From Bryoerythrophyllum caledonicum (Eukaryota > Streptophyta > Bryopsida > Pottiales > Pottiaceae), in contig OZ020523.1 of assembly GCA_963971425.1 (NCBI GenBank), positions 23,603,105 to 23,667,104 of the forward strand: a stretch of 64,000 bases of DNA, given 5' to 3'. The translations under genes were made by a program, and so were the position numbers. Position 1 is the first letter of the stretch; each line of letters begins with the position of its first letter. Of this stretch, positions 22,623-34,171 are shown piece by piece. The notes beneath the pieces were generated by a model. It made no database searches. It was given only the letters and a program-made list of their open reading frames with translations, and had not been told where the DNA came from.

Positions 22623-23455
22623 TTGTAACAATGAGAAACTATATTGAAGGGGCATATTGAGAATGTCAAATTATCTTTGACACCTCGTACTCTTCATTGA
22701 TTTTATTCATGTGACTAAGCTACCAAACATAAATGCATCTTGAAAAGATCAATGAAATCTACATGTAGAATTGCAGAGTTGTTTTGTGTAGAAGAATCCA
22801 CTTGTCATAAGGTTTGGTGTGCATTATGCACGAATGACGAGTTTTCTCCTCCAAATATCTGTTGAGCACTATGTAAAGGAAATGTTGTGTGTATTTTGTC
22901 ATGTGATTTGTAATAGAGTGAATGTTGAGATGGTATTGAGAGTGAATGTTGAGATGGTATTGAGAGTGAATGTTGAGATGGTATTGAGAGTGAATGTTGA
23001 GATGGTATTGAGTGGACATATTAGATATGGGCTGAGTGTTGTTGACTGATTGAGTAGACAAATCACATATGGGCTGATCCATTGAGTGGGCATATCACAT
23101 ATGGGCTGATTTATTGAGTGGATGTATATATATATATTTTTTTGAGTGTTGTTGACTAGTTTACTGAGTGTTGACGAATCACATGTGGCATGAGTATGTC
23201 CAAGAGTATTTTTTGGTTCACTCAATTGATGCACATGCCATGGTTATCATCTAATGCACATGCCATGGTTATCACCTAATGCACATGCCAATGTGAGTGT
23301 TATGTTGTTGATTGATTTATTTAGTGCACATGCCATAAGCTGAGTCCTTTGTGTTTACTGAATTATATAATCCAATTGCCATAGGTTGAGTGTTATATTG
23401 ATTACTTATTGAAGAGCATTTAGTATTGTATCAACATCATAAAAAATAGTCTATA
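22623..23455 (+). repeat. Untranslated interior with 24-bp minisatellite
   Basis: The segment between the left TIR and the transposase start holds four tandem copies of AGAGTGAATGTTGAGATGGT + ATTG (24 bp) at 22915-23010. These are followed by looser repeats around CACATATGGGCTGA (23,025-23,110) and three copies of a GCACATGCCATGGTTATCA-type unit (23,229-23,292). It probably contains the transposase promoter. I see no other gene. Confidence 0.7.
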
Positions 23456-24463
23456 ATGGCAATTTCAGATGAAATCCGTGCTTGCATTATAGGTTTGAGT
23501 GAGGGAGGAAATACAAGAGTTCAAATTGCAACCATTACTGGAGTTTCTGTTAGAACAGTTCAGAAGTTAGTAAAAACGTTTAAAGAAGATGGAACTTATA
23601 AGCGCAAACCTTGCGGTGGAAGTCACGCTAAAAAACTTAGTGAGAGAGATGTGAATAATATTGTGCGTTATGCAAAAACTCATCGTCGTTCCTCGATCTC
23701 AGAGATTACTAATATGTGCCGTACTCAAGTGTGTAGACGTACTATTCAAAGGGTATTACATAAAAGTGGTATTTTTAGTCGAATTGCAGTCAAAAAACCT
23801 TTCTTGACATCCCATCACATGTCTCAACGGTTAGCTTTTGCTCAGAAGTACCATGGATGGAGTCCAAAAGAGTGGGAGCGTATTGTTTGGACAGATGAAT
23901 CTACTTTTGAGATTGGAAAAAGTTCTCGGCAAATTCATGTTTGGAGAAGTGCATATGAGCGTTATTCATCAAGTTGTATAGTTCCTACTTTTAAAAGTGG
24001 ACGGACATCTTTGATGATTTGGGATGCATTTGCTGGAGGACAAAAGTCACAACTTGTCTTTATGCCAAAAACTCAACGTTCTGCTAAAGATTTTGTTGAA
24101 GTGGTCTACGATGGCGAATTGATTCATTTCTTGAGTAGACTTCCAGAAGGAGTGCTAATGGAAGATGGTGCACCTGTTCATCGTAGCAAAACATGTGAAG
24201 AATGGAGACAAACCCACCAACTCGAAAAGCTCAATTGGCCTGCAAACTCTCCCGATCTCAATCCAATCGAGAATGTCTGGAGGATGCTAAAAGATGTTGT
24301 GCAACATGGCAAGGAATGCCCTAGAAACTTAGAAGTGATGAAGGTAGTTCTTGAAAAAGAGTGGAATTTGGTTAGTGGTACAAAGCTCCTTCAACTATGT
24401 CATTCTATGCCCTCAAGGTTACAAGCGGTGATTGATGCTAATGGAGGACATACACATTGGTAG
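23456..24463 (+). CDS. Tc1-type DD34E transposase, 335 aa
   Basis: A single uninterrupted frame from ATG 23456 to TAG 24463. The N-terminus has two helix-turn-helix segments (GNTRVQIATITGVSVRTVQK, ~18-37, and SISEITNMCRTQVCRRTIQR, ~80-99), as expected for the paired-like DNA-binding domain. The catalytic triad is D147 (VWTDES), D237 (MEDGAPVH) and E272 (NPIENVW), with 34 residues between the last two, which is the DD34E signature of the Tc1 group rather than the DD39D type usual for plant mariner-like elements. Length is normal for Tc1. The protein should cut at the TIR ends and integrate at TA. The last codons and the stop lie inside the right TIR, so the inverted repeat overlaps the coding end by ten bases. 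Confidence 0.95.
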   Translation: MAISDEIRACIIGLSEGGNTRVQIATITGVSVRTVQKLVKTFKEDGTYKRKPCGGSHAKKLSERDVNNIVRYAKTHRRSSISEITNMCRTQVCRRTIQRVLHKSGIFSRIAVKKPFLTSHHMSQRLAFAQKYHGWSPKEWERIVWTDESTFEIGKSSRQIHVWRSAYERYSSSCIVPTFKSGRTSLMIWDAFAGGQKSQLVFMPKTQRSAKDFVEVVYDGELIHFLSRLPEGVLMEDGAPVHRSKTCEEWRQTHQLEKLNWPANSPDLNPIENVWRMLKDVVQHGKECPRNLEVMKVVLEKEWNLVSGTKLLQLCHSMPSRLQAVIDANGGHTHW

Positions 24464-25403
24464 ATATGGAATAATTTTTTTTTGTATATACATCTTCTGG
24501 CTTTGAAATCTATCTCATATGTTACCAATATAGAGATGATCTTGTGGCCAAAATTTCATTATGTATCAACAAAAACTCAATCCTAGGAAGGGTGTTGAAG
24601 TTGGAAGTAGTGGTAAACTTTCCCCTTTGTTTGTCACAACAATACATGTTGGTAGACTTGGTATATGTTTTTTTGTGTAAATCTTTTGGATTTTGAAATT
24701 TTCCACACTTGTATTTGACGTGAAGGTGACTTCATACCCAAAATTTCATGGACAAATAAATTTTTTTGAATTCTTGGGAGGGTGTCAAAGTGGGCAGCTG
24801 TGAAACTTTTCTCACAACTAACCCCCATGTTAGTAGATTTTGAATATCTTCTTTTGAATACATTTTTTGGCCTTGAAAATTTTCCCACATGTTATCAACA
24901 TAAAGGTTACCATGTGTCAAAAATTTCATGTTGAAATAACAAACCCTCAATCCTAGGGAGGGTGTCAAAGTTGGAAGTAGTAAAATGGTTTTTCCCTTTT
25001 TTTCTCACAATTACACATGTTGGTAGATTTGGGATGTGATCTTTTTTGTGCATTTTTTGGACTTGAAAATTTCCACACATGTAATCAACATAAAGGTGTT
25101 CTCACTCCAAAAATTCCATGGGCAAAAAAAATTTCCTCAATCCTTGGGATGGTGTCAAAGTTGGCGGTTGAGAAACTTTTCTCACAGCTACCCCATGGTG
25201 GTTAATTTTTAATATCTTTTGTTTTATAAGTCCTCTGGACTTGAAATTTGGTATGCATGTTTTCAACATAGAGGTGATGATGTTCCCAAAATTTCAGGGT
25301 AAAAGAACAATTTTTCAGCCCTGTGGAGGGCGTCAAAGTTGGCAGCAGTGTGGGACACCATCCTTGGAATTGCCCAAACGCCAATTTGAATGTCACCCTA
25401 CTG
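24454..25403 (-). repeat. Right TIR, 950 bp
   Basis: Reverse complement of the left TIR, with the corresponding units ending at 25342, 25164, 24974, 24794 and 24604. Differences from the left arm are scattered substitutions, three of them in the outermost 50 bp (for example CAGTC versus CAGTA). Confidence 0.9.
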
Positions 25404-25405
25404 TA

Positions 25406-26535
25406 CATTGCCTAGCTGCCAAAAGAGTTGAGCTTTTTACTGTTTGAAGCACCATAACTATATTAGTTACAAAGAAAAAATTCCCCGCGAAGATAACTTG
25501 TATTTCTATTCTCACTTAAAATTTCAAGAAGTTTTCTTTTAAATGTATTTTTAGAAACCTTCCCAGAATCGATTTGTCCCCCGCACCAACATATTGTCCT
25601 TTATGGGTTAAGAGAAATGATCTACTTTCTTGGGACCAATGCCTTGTATAGTCAACTCCCTCTACAAGAGGGTTGTTGTGATAGATATTGTTTCAACCAA
25701 CATGATTGTGGCTAATTGTAGGACCTCAAGGAAGGAAGTCAACGATGTGATTGACAACATCCTTAACAAAAAGTCAAGTTTTCCTTAGAGTAGACTTCCA
25801 ATACAAATTACAAGTTTAGATGACAACAACTTTATCTAAATCCTTAAACGTCAGTTGAGAACCGTATGTATAGACATGTATTCTACTCTATAGAATACAA
25901 AATTGTATTAAAGTTTAGCAAGACTTACACCTTTGGATTGAATATTCTTCAACTAACAACTTTCATTTGAAGGTCATTTCAATATCTAAACCTTATCATA
26001 TTCACATACGACACCATACATGTAGAATACTGTGGCCATCAGTGACACTTTCTGATGCCTAAGGGTCAACCCCTCAAACTTTTGTGCCAACTTGAGGGAT
26101 TGGAATTTTTACATACTTCAACTTACTTTGACCATTGATTTTTAACAATGAATCTATAATTATAGGAATTAAAATTTTCAAAGGTCTTTGAATCTAAACT
26201 TAGAAATCATGTCATAAGTTTTAGAATTTTTTACCATATTCTGAGGTCATATCTCAAAAATTCTATAAAATGTGGACAGAATCTCAATCATGGTGGAACA
26301 AACAAACACTTCAATCATGTTAAAGTTCTTCTTTCTTTTTCCTCAAGATAATGAGTATTCTAGATTTGGTATTTCCACCAAGTTTGTGTCTTTCAAGATT
26401 TTGAGCTTCTTCACCTTCAATGATCAAACAATTCATTATCAAAATTCAGGAATATAACAAGGTCTTTATCATCAAGACCAAATTACAAGGCTTACTTTCA
26501 CTTTTTGTATTTGTTATGGACTAGTCAAGTACCAA

Positions 26536-26581
<46 letters not shown>

Positions 26582-29405
26582 AATGATTCACTTCAATAAT
26601 TCATTGAAAATTTGTGAAAATATTAAAAAAGAATTTGAGCTCTATATGTGAATATGTTTGTTCAATGGAGTCAGTCTTACAAGCATTTGCATGGCTCACA
26701 CTTTAAAGAAAAATCATCTTCTACAAATAACTCAATTAGGAACTAAGGGCTTGAATACAAGTGCGTTCATAAAAGAATCTTTCATGGGAACAATATGAAT
26801 TGTCTGAGTCTGTGTAGCTTTAACTGAGTTGGTGATTTTAGGTACTCCACTCAAATTGAGTTGTTATTTGGTATGAATTAAGTGAGAAATTTTTCATGCC
26901 AATAAAGTTTTTGTGAAAGTATTACCAAAAGTGAAACGATTTTTGTGGAACTAGGGGTGAGCTAATGAAACAAAAAATCAAAGCATGAAAAAATCTCATG
27001 TTTGCATTTCTACACCAATGAAATGCATGAGTATTGATGACAATCAACAACCTTTGACCTATTCAATGAAAGTATAACCTACCCTATACTATTTCAAGTT
27101 CCCTAAGAATTGATTGGTAGTTCTTCCCAACTTCTCTGAAATCAAGTCATTTTCCTCCATCTAGTCTCATTTTATATGTTAAAGATTAAAAAGAGAGGTG
27201 TGACAAAAGGGGGCCACCTCTACACTTTCAAGAAATTTCAAATGTAGTGTACATTGATGGGGGGTGTTTTACAACCAATATGAGTTTGGAATTCAATAAA
27301 TAAAGAATTTAAAAAAATTGATTATTTCTTTTTATCTTCATCCTTTGAGTTTGCCTTCTTCTAATATGTTGAATTGCAACATGTAAGTTAAAACAAATTT
27401 AACCCTCTAGTGACTAGGGACTTTTCCCACAATCTCAAAATTTCTACTAAGATTTTTCTTTCAGTTGCTTGTTATGGAAATATAATGTCTCATTTTAACA
27501 TATAACCTTACAAAATTAAACTCAATATATGATTTGAAATTTGGAGAAAATTTGAACAATGGTTGATGTAATAGCTTACAGTGATTAATTTAGTTAATGT
27601 ATATTGGCAATGAGCATTGTAGATTTTGGAGGGTATATGACTTTATTAATTGATGTAATCTTGCAAGAAAATTCATACTTTGAATGGATATGGTTCAGAC
27701 TTGTAGTATAATGATAGCTTTGCTTTGACATGCAACACATGGAGTGAACATTTATGCATGATTTTGATGAATTTTCATCTTTTGTTTAATTGTTTGTAAA
27801 AGAAGACGCTCTAAAACTTATTGAAATTGAAACAAAAGTTTTACATGTAATTAGGAAGATCAAGATTTACAAAACGTTGGAGAATCTCTTAGAAACAAAT
27901 TTCAATCAAAGTTTTAGACCAAAATCATCTTCCACATGTATAAAATATTACATAACATGTGGTATTGTATTTGTAGGTATTCACTACATTTGAGTGTATT
28001 TAGTGTATTTGGCAATGCATTCCAAGGTACTCCAACTTGACTTCTATGGCTCCAAATCAAGATTTAGTTTTTGAAAAGTATGCGTATAATGTCTATGCAA
28101 ATTTGACTTCAAAAGTTCACAATCTAGTTCCTCATAAGTTTCATCCAACTTGAGATTTGACACATTTCGAGACCAAGAAGTGCTTGCATAGTGACCAAAG
28201 GGTTTTAAGACATTCCTAAAATCCTCACACCTTAGATATGATTTGTTATGCAAGAAAACACTTGTAGATTCATAGGTTACAAAACGAAATTTGAAAGGAG
28301 TAAGGAACAAAACGTCGATAGTAAAGCAAACCAAAACACCAAGAGTTTTGAGGTCTTTTCTTGATTGCAATGATTTATATCAGCCCTAAATAGTTCAAAA
28401 TATCAACAATCAATTCAACAAAGGGATAAAGCCAAGATTTATGATATATTATCATTATCTTTGTCATTTCCAAAAGCACCTAAAACTACTTTTGACATGG
28501 GTTAAAAGACCACCAAAAACTCTTCCACACTTACCAACGTCTAAATGAGAGACCACCAAGCTCTTCTATTGATTTAATAGCCATTGAAAATTTTTAAAAC
28601 GACACTCTTACAAACAAAAATACGGGTATCTTACTGAAATTTGGGTGACTTCAAATGAGCCTAAAATTGATTTTGACAAGGAGAGGTAAGAGGCTGCCAA
28701 AGTGGACACCCACATGGAAGATTATGAACTTCAAACCATCTTCACTTACGATTCCAAAGAGCAAGTCCAGTTGCTACATGTGAACAACCAAGCCCTACAA
28801 ATTCCACCGTGTCCCAATAAAGGTTTGGAATCCCTGGGAAGGGTAGGCTTTCACTACTACACTATGTTCCACAAGGGTCATTGTCTCCACTATAAAGTAA
28901 GCCCCCCATAACCAACCAAAACCCATAGCCAACGCCTATAAAATTGGCATATATCCAACCCTCTTCCATCCCATTACAACCAACTCAGCTCCAAATGAAG
29001 GTTTGCTATTAGTCAAGACCCTTACTTCTGGTCGTTGGTTATGGGGTACCTACTTCTAGCCACCCACTAAACATGGCTGCACAGTTTGAAAATTCTTAAC
29101 TAATTCAGTTTTCATTGGAAAAATATGAAATCACTTGGGTTGGAATTGTAATTCTTTTGGCTACCACTGAAAAATAATAGTATAATTATCTCCTCTCTCT
29201 CTGTATATGCACATTCCTTAACTTGTCGGTTTTAGGAGGGCTTACCTTAACAGTTAGCAAATAATGTGAAGTGATGACTCTCCAATAACGTAGTACATTG
29301 ACTCTAGGACCGCATGCACTCCTGCGCAGGCAATGGTCGTGAGAAGAAGCCGCATATGTCACCAAAAGAAGGTCAGGACTCCAGCATCTTGTGATAAGGG
29401 CAAGT
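25406..29405. other. AT-rich intergenic region, no supported gene
   Basis: About 4 kb without a recognisable gene. A (TA)n microsatellite runs at about 26,540-26,572 and passes into TG repeats. Short open stretches at 27,790-27,993 (+), 28,370-28,044 (-) and 28,702-28,911 (+) lack domains, splice context or coding bias. Confidence 0.5.
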
Positions 29406-29696
29406 TTCCATGTAATGCCCGACCCAATTTATCACTGTAGATTCCCTACTTGCAGAATGTAGGGAATTAAATGAAGGGCCACTTCCATGTGTCACACCCG
29501 TCAGCTATTATAATCAACCCAAGTGCTGTGATTAGTATGTTGGGAGGAAGGGGAGGTTGACGGGCTTGTAAAGATGCTCCACCATGCCCGAGATAATTGG
29601 CTACACCCGATGGTTCTTTTTCGGGTAGGGTGAATAGCTCGCTACTTGAAAGTGACCCGACCCCGTCAGAGATGACGGGTCGGGCATTACATGGAA
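29406..29696. repeat. Foldback element bounded by a 20-bp perfect inverted repeat
   Basis: TTCCATGTAATGCCCGACCC at 29406-29425 is exactly inverted at 29677-29696. The interior is 250 bp, GC-richer than the flanks and non-coding, with further GGGTCGGG/CCCGACCC-type motifs. It fits a small MITE-like or foldback element. No clear target duplication was seen. Confidence 0.6.
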
Positions 29697-30057
29697 CCAG
29701 GCTCTAAGGTCTCGCATATCTTGACTTGTTTCATCGGGCAACTTAGGCCTCAAAACATTCCTTCAATCACTTCCTCATTGAACCTACTTCGACCCATGCC
29801 AATACCATAGTCTTCATCCTCGCTTAGAATGTCGGAGCAGGTAATGGCAAAACTATAGACATCTGCTTTCTATCATCAATTCTCCCCCACAAGTGTCTAG
29901 CTCGGAGTACTTCAGGTGCTGCATAACGAGTGGTAAATAACATAGGTCTATCTAGAGAAATTAAAATGAAGTCGATGAGCTTCACAGCGTCGATGTCAAA
30001 AGAATCTTTGTGTGAAAGTGTCCTTTACTTGTGTCAAAAAACAAAAAATAATAATAA

Positions 30058-30100
<43 letters not shown>

Positions 30101-30440
30101 ATTTAAAAAAAAAATCTTTGTGTGTGCTATTTACCACTACATTTGCTGGCTTCAGGTCCCCATGCACCAAATCCTTGTCATGCAGATATTTCATCCCCTC
30201 AGCAACTCCCTTCATTATCTTCCACTTTCTCTGCTCGTTTAAAAACCCGAGTCGATAATCTCAAAGCAGCTAGTTTTTGCCGTTGTGGCAAGTGATGATT
30301 GGTTTTGAGGAGCTTGGTTAAAATTGATAATGCTAAGAGCATTAATTTCACATGTGCTACATAACCCGCTACTTGGTAGCAAAACGCATGTTCATTGGCT
30401 GTGTCCTTGTACTTGTGGATTTCACAGCCTCCTCTCAAGG
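29697..30440 (-). pseudogene. Protein kinase domain pseudogene
   Basis: Minus-strand frames give, in order, a basic lead-in (CEIHKYKDTANEHAFCYQV), the kinase catalytic loop region (GVAEGMKYLHDKDLVHGDLK followed by PANVV), then FTTRYAAPEVLRARHLWG (activation-segment APE motif) and, after a frame change, ADVYSFAITCSDILSEDEDY (subdomain IX). The HGDLKPAN loop is intact, but the DFG position reads DFI. There are at least two frameshifts (about 30,215 and 29,870) and a 98-bp insertion within the domain. It is a relic of a plant receptor-like or Raf-type kinase gene. The exact subfamily is not determinable by eye. Confidence 0.65.
30015..30112. mobile_element. 98-bp retroposed fragment with (AAAT)n/A-rich tail and 12-bp target duplication
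   Basis: AATCTTTGTGTG occurs at 30003-30014 and again at 30113-30124, flanking a short segment that ends in AAAT repeats and a run of As. This is the structure left by target-primed retroposition (short LINE/SINE-type insertion). It interrupts the kinase pseudogene reading. Confidence 0.6.
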
Positions 30441-32890
30441 ATTCTTGTGCAGTAAATGGTAATCAAAGATTGTTAACCTACTGGTTTGTTGAACTGACGA
30501 GTCTTCAGAATGCACCATGTAGCTTACAAATAACTCTAATTTCATCCCAAAAATATTGTAAAATTGCTTATTTTGGAGTAAGAAGGGAAGAATAAAAAGA
30601 ATCTTCTTATCTCCATCTGTAGCTGTAGAATCAAAATTTAGACTACAAAAATAATTTTCTCCAAAAGAATCATAAAAAATGTGTTAAAAAGGAAGCTAAG
30701 ATTCATGATATAATATGATCTCTCTTTTGTTTTGAAAGGCACCTCCAAAACTACTTCTATATTGGGTTCAAAGACCATCAAAATTTTCATTGATACGCGT
30801 CTCTCGTTCGAAGACCATTGAGCTCTTTCATTGATCTGGTAGACATTAAAAACAAAACAAACAACACTTTTATAGACAAGAATACATCTTACTGAAACGT
30901 CGGGGTGACTTCACAAATAACTCCAAACGCATAAAACTGATATCAACAAGAAGAGGTTTCAGAGAAGAAGATGTTTAGCTCAAAGCAAAGATTTATGTCA
31001 CATCTTGCAAGAAAAAAATGAAATCAATAACATAACTAAATCTCTAATGAAATCTTTAAAAGAACTAGTTTTCTTGGTCTGGGAGCAATGAAAAGTGTTT
31101 AGATTACTATGAAATTTTGAATTGTATATAAATAATATAAATTAGAGATTAAAAACATAAAAATTGAGAAAGTCAAAATTTAACTCAATTGTAAGTTAGA
31201 ATTACTAAAGACAAGTATTAATCATTTTTTTAGGATTTAGAGTTAGGGTTTTAGGGTTTTTTTAGGCTTCTTTATTTTTTTTTGCTTTAGGTAGAAGTAT
31301 GACCCTTTTTTTTTACTGCTTGGATTTTCTATTCACACAAGAATGAGTTTATCAAAAAGAAAAATGTGTTTTGGCAATTATTGAACCTCTCTTTGTTCTT
31401 TGATCTTTTTGAAAACTCTTACCATCTCTTCTACCTATAAAAATTGGTGTAGAAGGAAATAACATCATTTACATCTTAAAAGTGTAAAATTTAGAAATTT
31501 TTCAATGCAAAAATCTAACACCAAGTAGAGAAAAATTCCACTAAGTCTTCCAAAGTTGGAAGAAAAACCTTCTCCTTCACTTCAAACACTAAAATCTTGC
31601 AATCAGTGGTAAAAGTTTATAGAAATATGTGAGCATGTGGTCTTTGTAGTATAAATTAATATCTTTTGATTGGAGATGGTAATAAAGACTTGTGTATTCC
31701 TTTTTTAAACTTTGCACTAGAATAAGCAATTTTGAATTTTTTTTGGATCTAATAGTCAAGGAATTTTAAGAAATAATTAGCTCTATCTTGTGAAATTTGA
31801 AAACGGTCAAAACTAACCCCTAAAGAACCAAGTGTCAAAAATGGATTTTTTGAGAGTTTGGTCGGGTTCCTATGGTGTCAATTTCCAACATTCCTCTTTG
31901 AAATTTTTACAATAGAAAGGCATTACCAAGACCTTAGTGGGAGAACAATTTTTCCCTAAATTTGACATTTGATGAGAAAGTTATAGGGTTTTGAATTTCA
32001 AATGAGGAGAGCGGGCACCTCGGGCACCTCCAAAAACTTTTGCTAGGACACTCTATTGAATGTGAGATTTTCAATACCAACAAGTAATATTGTTTCCCTT
32101 CATACTGTCAAAAAATAGTTCTTGTCTTTAGTGAAAAATAGCATACCAACCCAAGTCAAACATTTTCACACATTGTCACTCATTGTCGGGGAAGGTACCA
32201 AAAAAACATCTTCTTTTCCACATAAAACCTAGATATCTTTGTATTTTTTATTTTTTATTTTTTCCACAACAATATGTGGTGTAAACCTTCATATTGACCA
32301 TTTGGATCATTAGTCTAAAACTAATTAAGTTCACAAAAAATAAAAGTGTGAATTGGCAAATTTCAAACCTCCACTCCTTGCACAATTGTTTTGAATATGC
32401 TACACCTGTCTTCTACCTCCAAAAATTGGTGTAGAAGGAACTAACATCATGCTTAACGAGATGGTAATGGATTTAGACCTTGTGTAGTGCAGAAATTTTA
32501 CACCAAGTGAAGTCAAAGTCTGTTGATCCATTTAATGCGAGAAAACTTTGACTTGTCTTGGAGTGAAAGTTTTAACTATGAAGGGGTTTATTTTAATTTT
32601 CAAACAAACTTTGTCTAATGTTACATACTTGCATTAAAAATCTCAAATTCAATAGAGGATTATAGCAAAAGTTTTTGAAGTGCCCAAAATACGGCTCTCC
32701 ACACTTCTTTTATCCACCAGATAGAAGTAAAACAATGGGTGAACATTTTACTACAGAGAGTGAATTGCACCATTCAAACTACCCTACGCATTGGTCAGAT
32801 TTGTACATAATTAATTCAAAATGGAGACTGTCCAAAAATTTGGAAAATGTAAAGGATTTATCTAAGGTGATATCCATGTAATGCCAAGGT
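30441..32890. repeat. AT-rich region largely made of dispersed repeat copies
   Basis: The segments 31,430-31,690 and 32,100-32,640 share ordered blocks with 2,820-3,540 and with each other (for example AAAAATTGGTGTAGAAGGAA followed by CTAACATCAT). A small open stretch at 32,675-32,881 (+) has no recognised product. No gene is supported. Confidence 0.5.
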
Positions 32891-33000
32891 CATACATGTG
32901 TAATATCTAGGCGATACTCATGTAATATCTAGGCGACACTCATGTAATATCTAGGCGACACTCATGTAATATCTAGGCGATACTCATGTAAGATGTAGGT
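32891..33000 (+). repeat. 22-bp minisatellite
   Basis: About five copies of GAYACTCATGTAATATCTAG + GC (22 bp), the first and last imperfect. It lies immediately 5' of the ABC transporter remnant, probably within its former intron. Confidence 0.75.
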
Positions 33001-33024
33001 AAAAATGTGTGATTGTTGAAACAG

Positions 33025-33412
33025 GTGTTGGTCGAGATTCCCTACGTGTTGATTCAAGGAGTCATGTATTCGCTCATCACATACGCAATGCTGAACTTCG
33101 GATGATGGTGGCCATCACTCCGAACTTGATCCTGGCAACGATCTCCAGCATATTCTTCTACACAATCTTCAATCTGTACTCCGGCTTATTGATCGACCCT
33201 CGTCCTGTAAGTTCCTCTTACCAGCTTCAACTTGCCGCTCATATTCCAGTACGTCTTGATTTACCTCGGTTGTGTTTTTGTTGTGTGACAGTACATCCCA
33301 GGATGGTGGTACTACTGGGTTCGATCCAGTGGCTTGGTCAGTATACGGACTGATCGCCTCTCAGTTCGCGACATAGGGCAGACATGTCGTTGGCGCTGCA
33401 ACGACCACTGTG
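33025..33412 (+). pseudogene. ABCG (PDR-type) transporter pseudogene, part 1
   Basis: Reading through frame changes, the stretch encodes the second transmembrane half of a full-size plant ABCG/PDR transporter: VLVEIPYVLIQGVMYSLITY, then MVAITPNLILATISSIFFYT and FNLYSGLLIDPRP up to a donor (CCT|GTAAGT at about 33,209), an acceptor (GTGTGACAG), then YIPGWWYYWV and DPVAWSVYGLIASQF. The usual block between the YAML and TPN motifs is shorter by about 25-30 residues. Frameshifts lie near 33,103 and 33,331 and an in-frame stop near 33,372. The exon is cut at 33,412 by a MULE and resumes at 43,791. The ancestral role was ATP-driven export at the plasma membrane. Confidence 0.8.
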
Positions 33413-33780
33413 GGATCTGGCTAATTCACCCCGACGAGCGTTGGCCCATGCCGCAGCCTCGTCAGGGTGGTTGCCTTTGGGCCCGACCCTCCTTCTCTGA
33501 CCCGCCCAGCCCAGCCCGGTTCCCCCCCGCCCGCCCAGCCCAGCCCAGTCTTCCTCCCGCCCGCGCATGTGCCCGGCCGTCCCTGCCCAGCTCCTTCCTT
33601 TTTTCCCCCAGCCCGTCCTTCCCTTCACCGGGCAGCCCACGCCTCCTCGACCCTGACCGGCAGTAATGTCCAAGCCGAAAAATGGATCTTGACACCCTGC
33701 CGCTCCTGCCATAGCTGCCCTCCACATTGATGACAGTTTGGGGTTTGGGGTTTCCACCATGCCCTCTCGCAGGCCAGGGA
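33413..33780 (+). repeat. Left TIR of the MULE
   Basis: A GC-rich ~368-bp arm inverted at 43,422-43,790. Aligned by eye the arms differ by scattered substitutions and a few one-base indels in the C/G runs. Open frames on both strands of the arm mirror each other and are by-products of composition. Confidence 0.85.
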
Positions 33781-34171
33781 GAATGTTCGTGTACATGGAT
33801 TGTCGTTGGGGTGCAAGAAGGATATTGAACTTGATTGGAGGTTTTTGTGTTTAGGTTTAGTTTCTATACATCTCTGAAGAGTTGCGTGAGAGCATGGTGC
33901 TAGAGCTTGGTTTAGGGTACGTCAATCATGTTGGAATGGAGTGCGGATTCTTGCATGCATCCAAGTTGTTTTTTTGAAAGGCAAGAAGTTGATGCTGAAT
34001 CTAGACCATATCTTAGTGTGCATTCAGTTCCATGACTGTTTTGGCGAAGTTGCTTACAATGAAGAGCTTCCGTGCAGATTTTTGTGTTTGGATATTGGAT
34101 TTCGTTTCGTTCGGATCTTGATTTCCGTTTCGTTTGATTAAGATCTACATAGTGTGCGGTTTAGTGTTTCA
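33781..34171. other. MULE subterminal region
   Basis: Between the left TIR and the first plausible transposase exon I see no feature beyond short open stretches. It is the likely location of the transposase promoter. Confidence 0.35.

Larger units (their letters stand above)
21673..25403 (+). mobile_element. Tc1/mariner transposon with 950-bp TIRs (3,731 bp, apparently complete)
   Basis: The element begins CAGTCGGGTGACATTCAAAT and ends with the inverse (GTCACCCTACTG), flanked by TA at 21671-21672 and 25404-25405, the Tc1/mariner signature. The left TIR is 21673-22622 and the right TIR 24454-25403. Paired positions always sum to 47,076 for the landmarks I checked, so the arms have no net indel, and by eye they differ at about ten positions. 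Between them lie an 830-bp untranslated region with minisatellites and an intact 335-codon transposase. High arm identity and an open transposase suggest recent activity. Confidence 0.92.

Noticed and set aside
33338-33816. Long GC-rich ORFs (up to 152 codons) in and around the left MULE arm, mirrored at 43,466-43,782
   Set aside because: They coincide with the terminal inverted repeats, occur on both strands and encode low-complexity Gly/Pro/Trp stretches.
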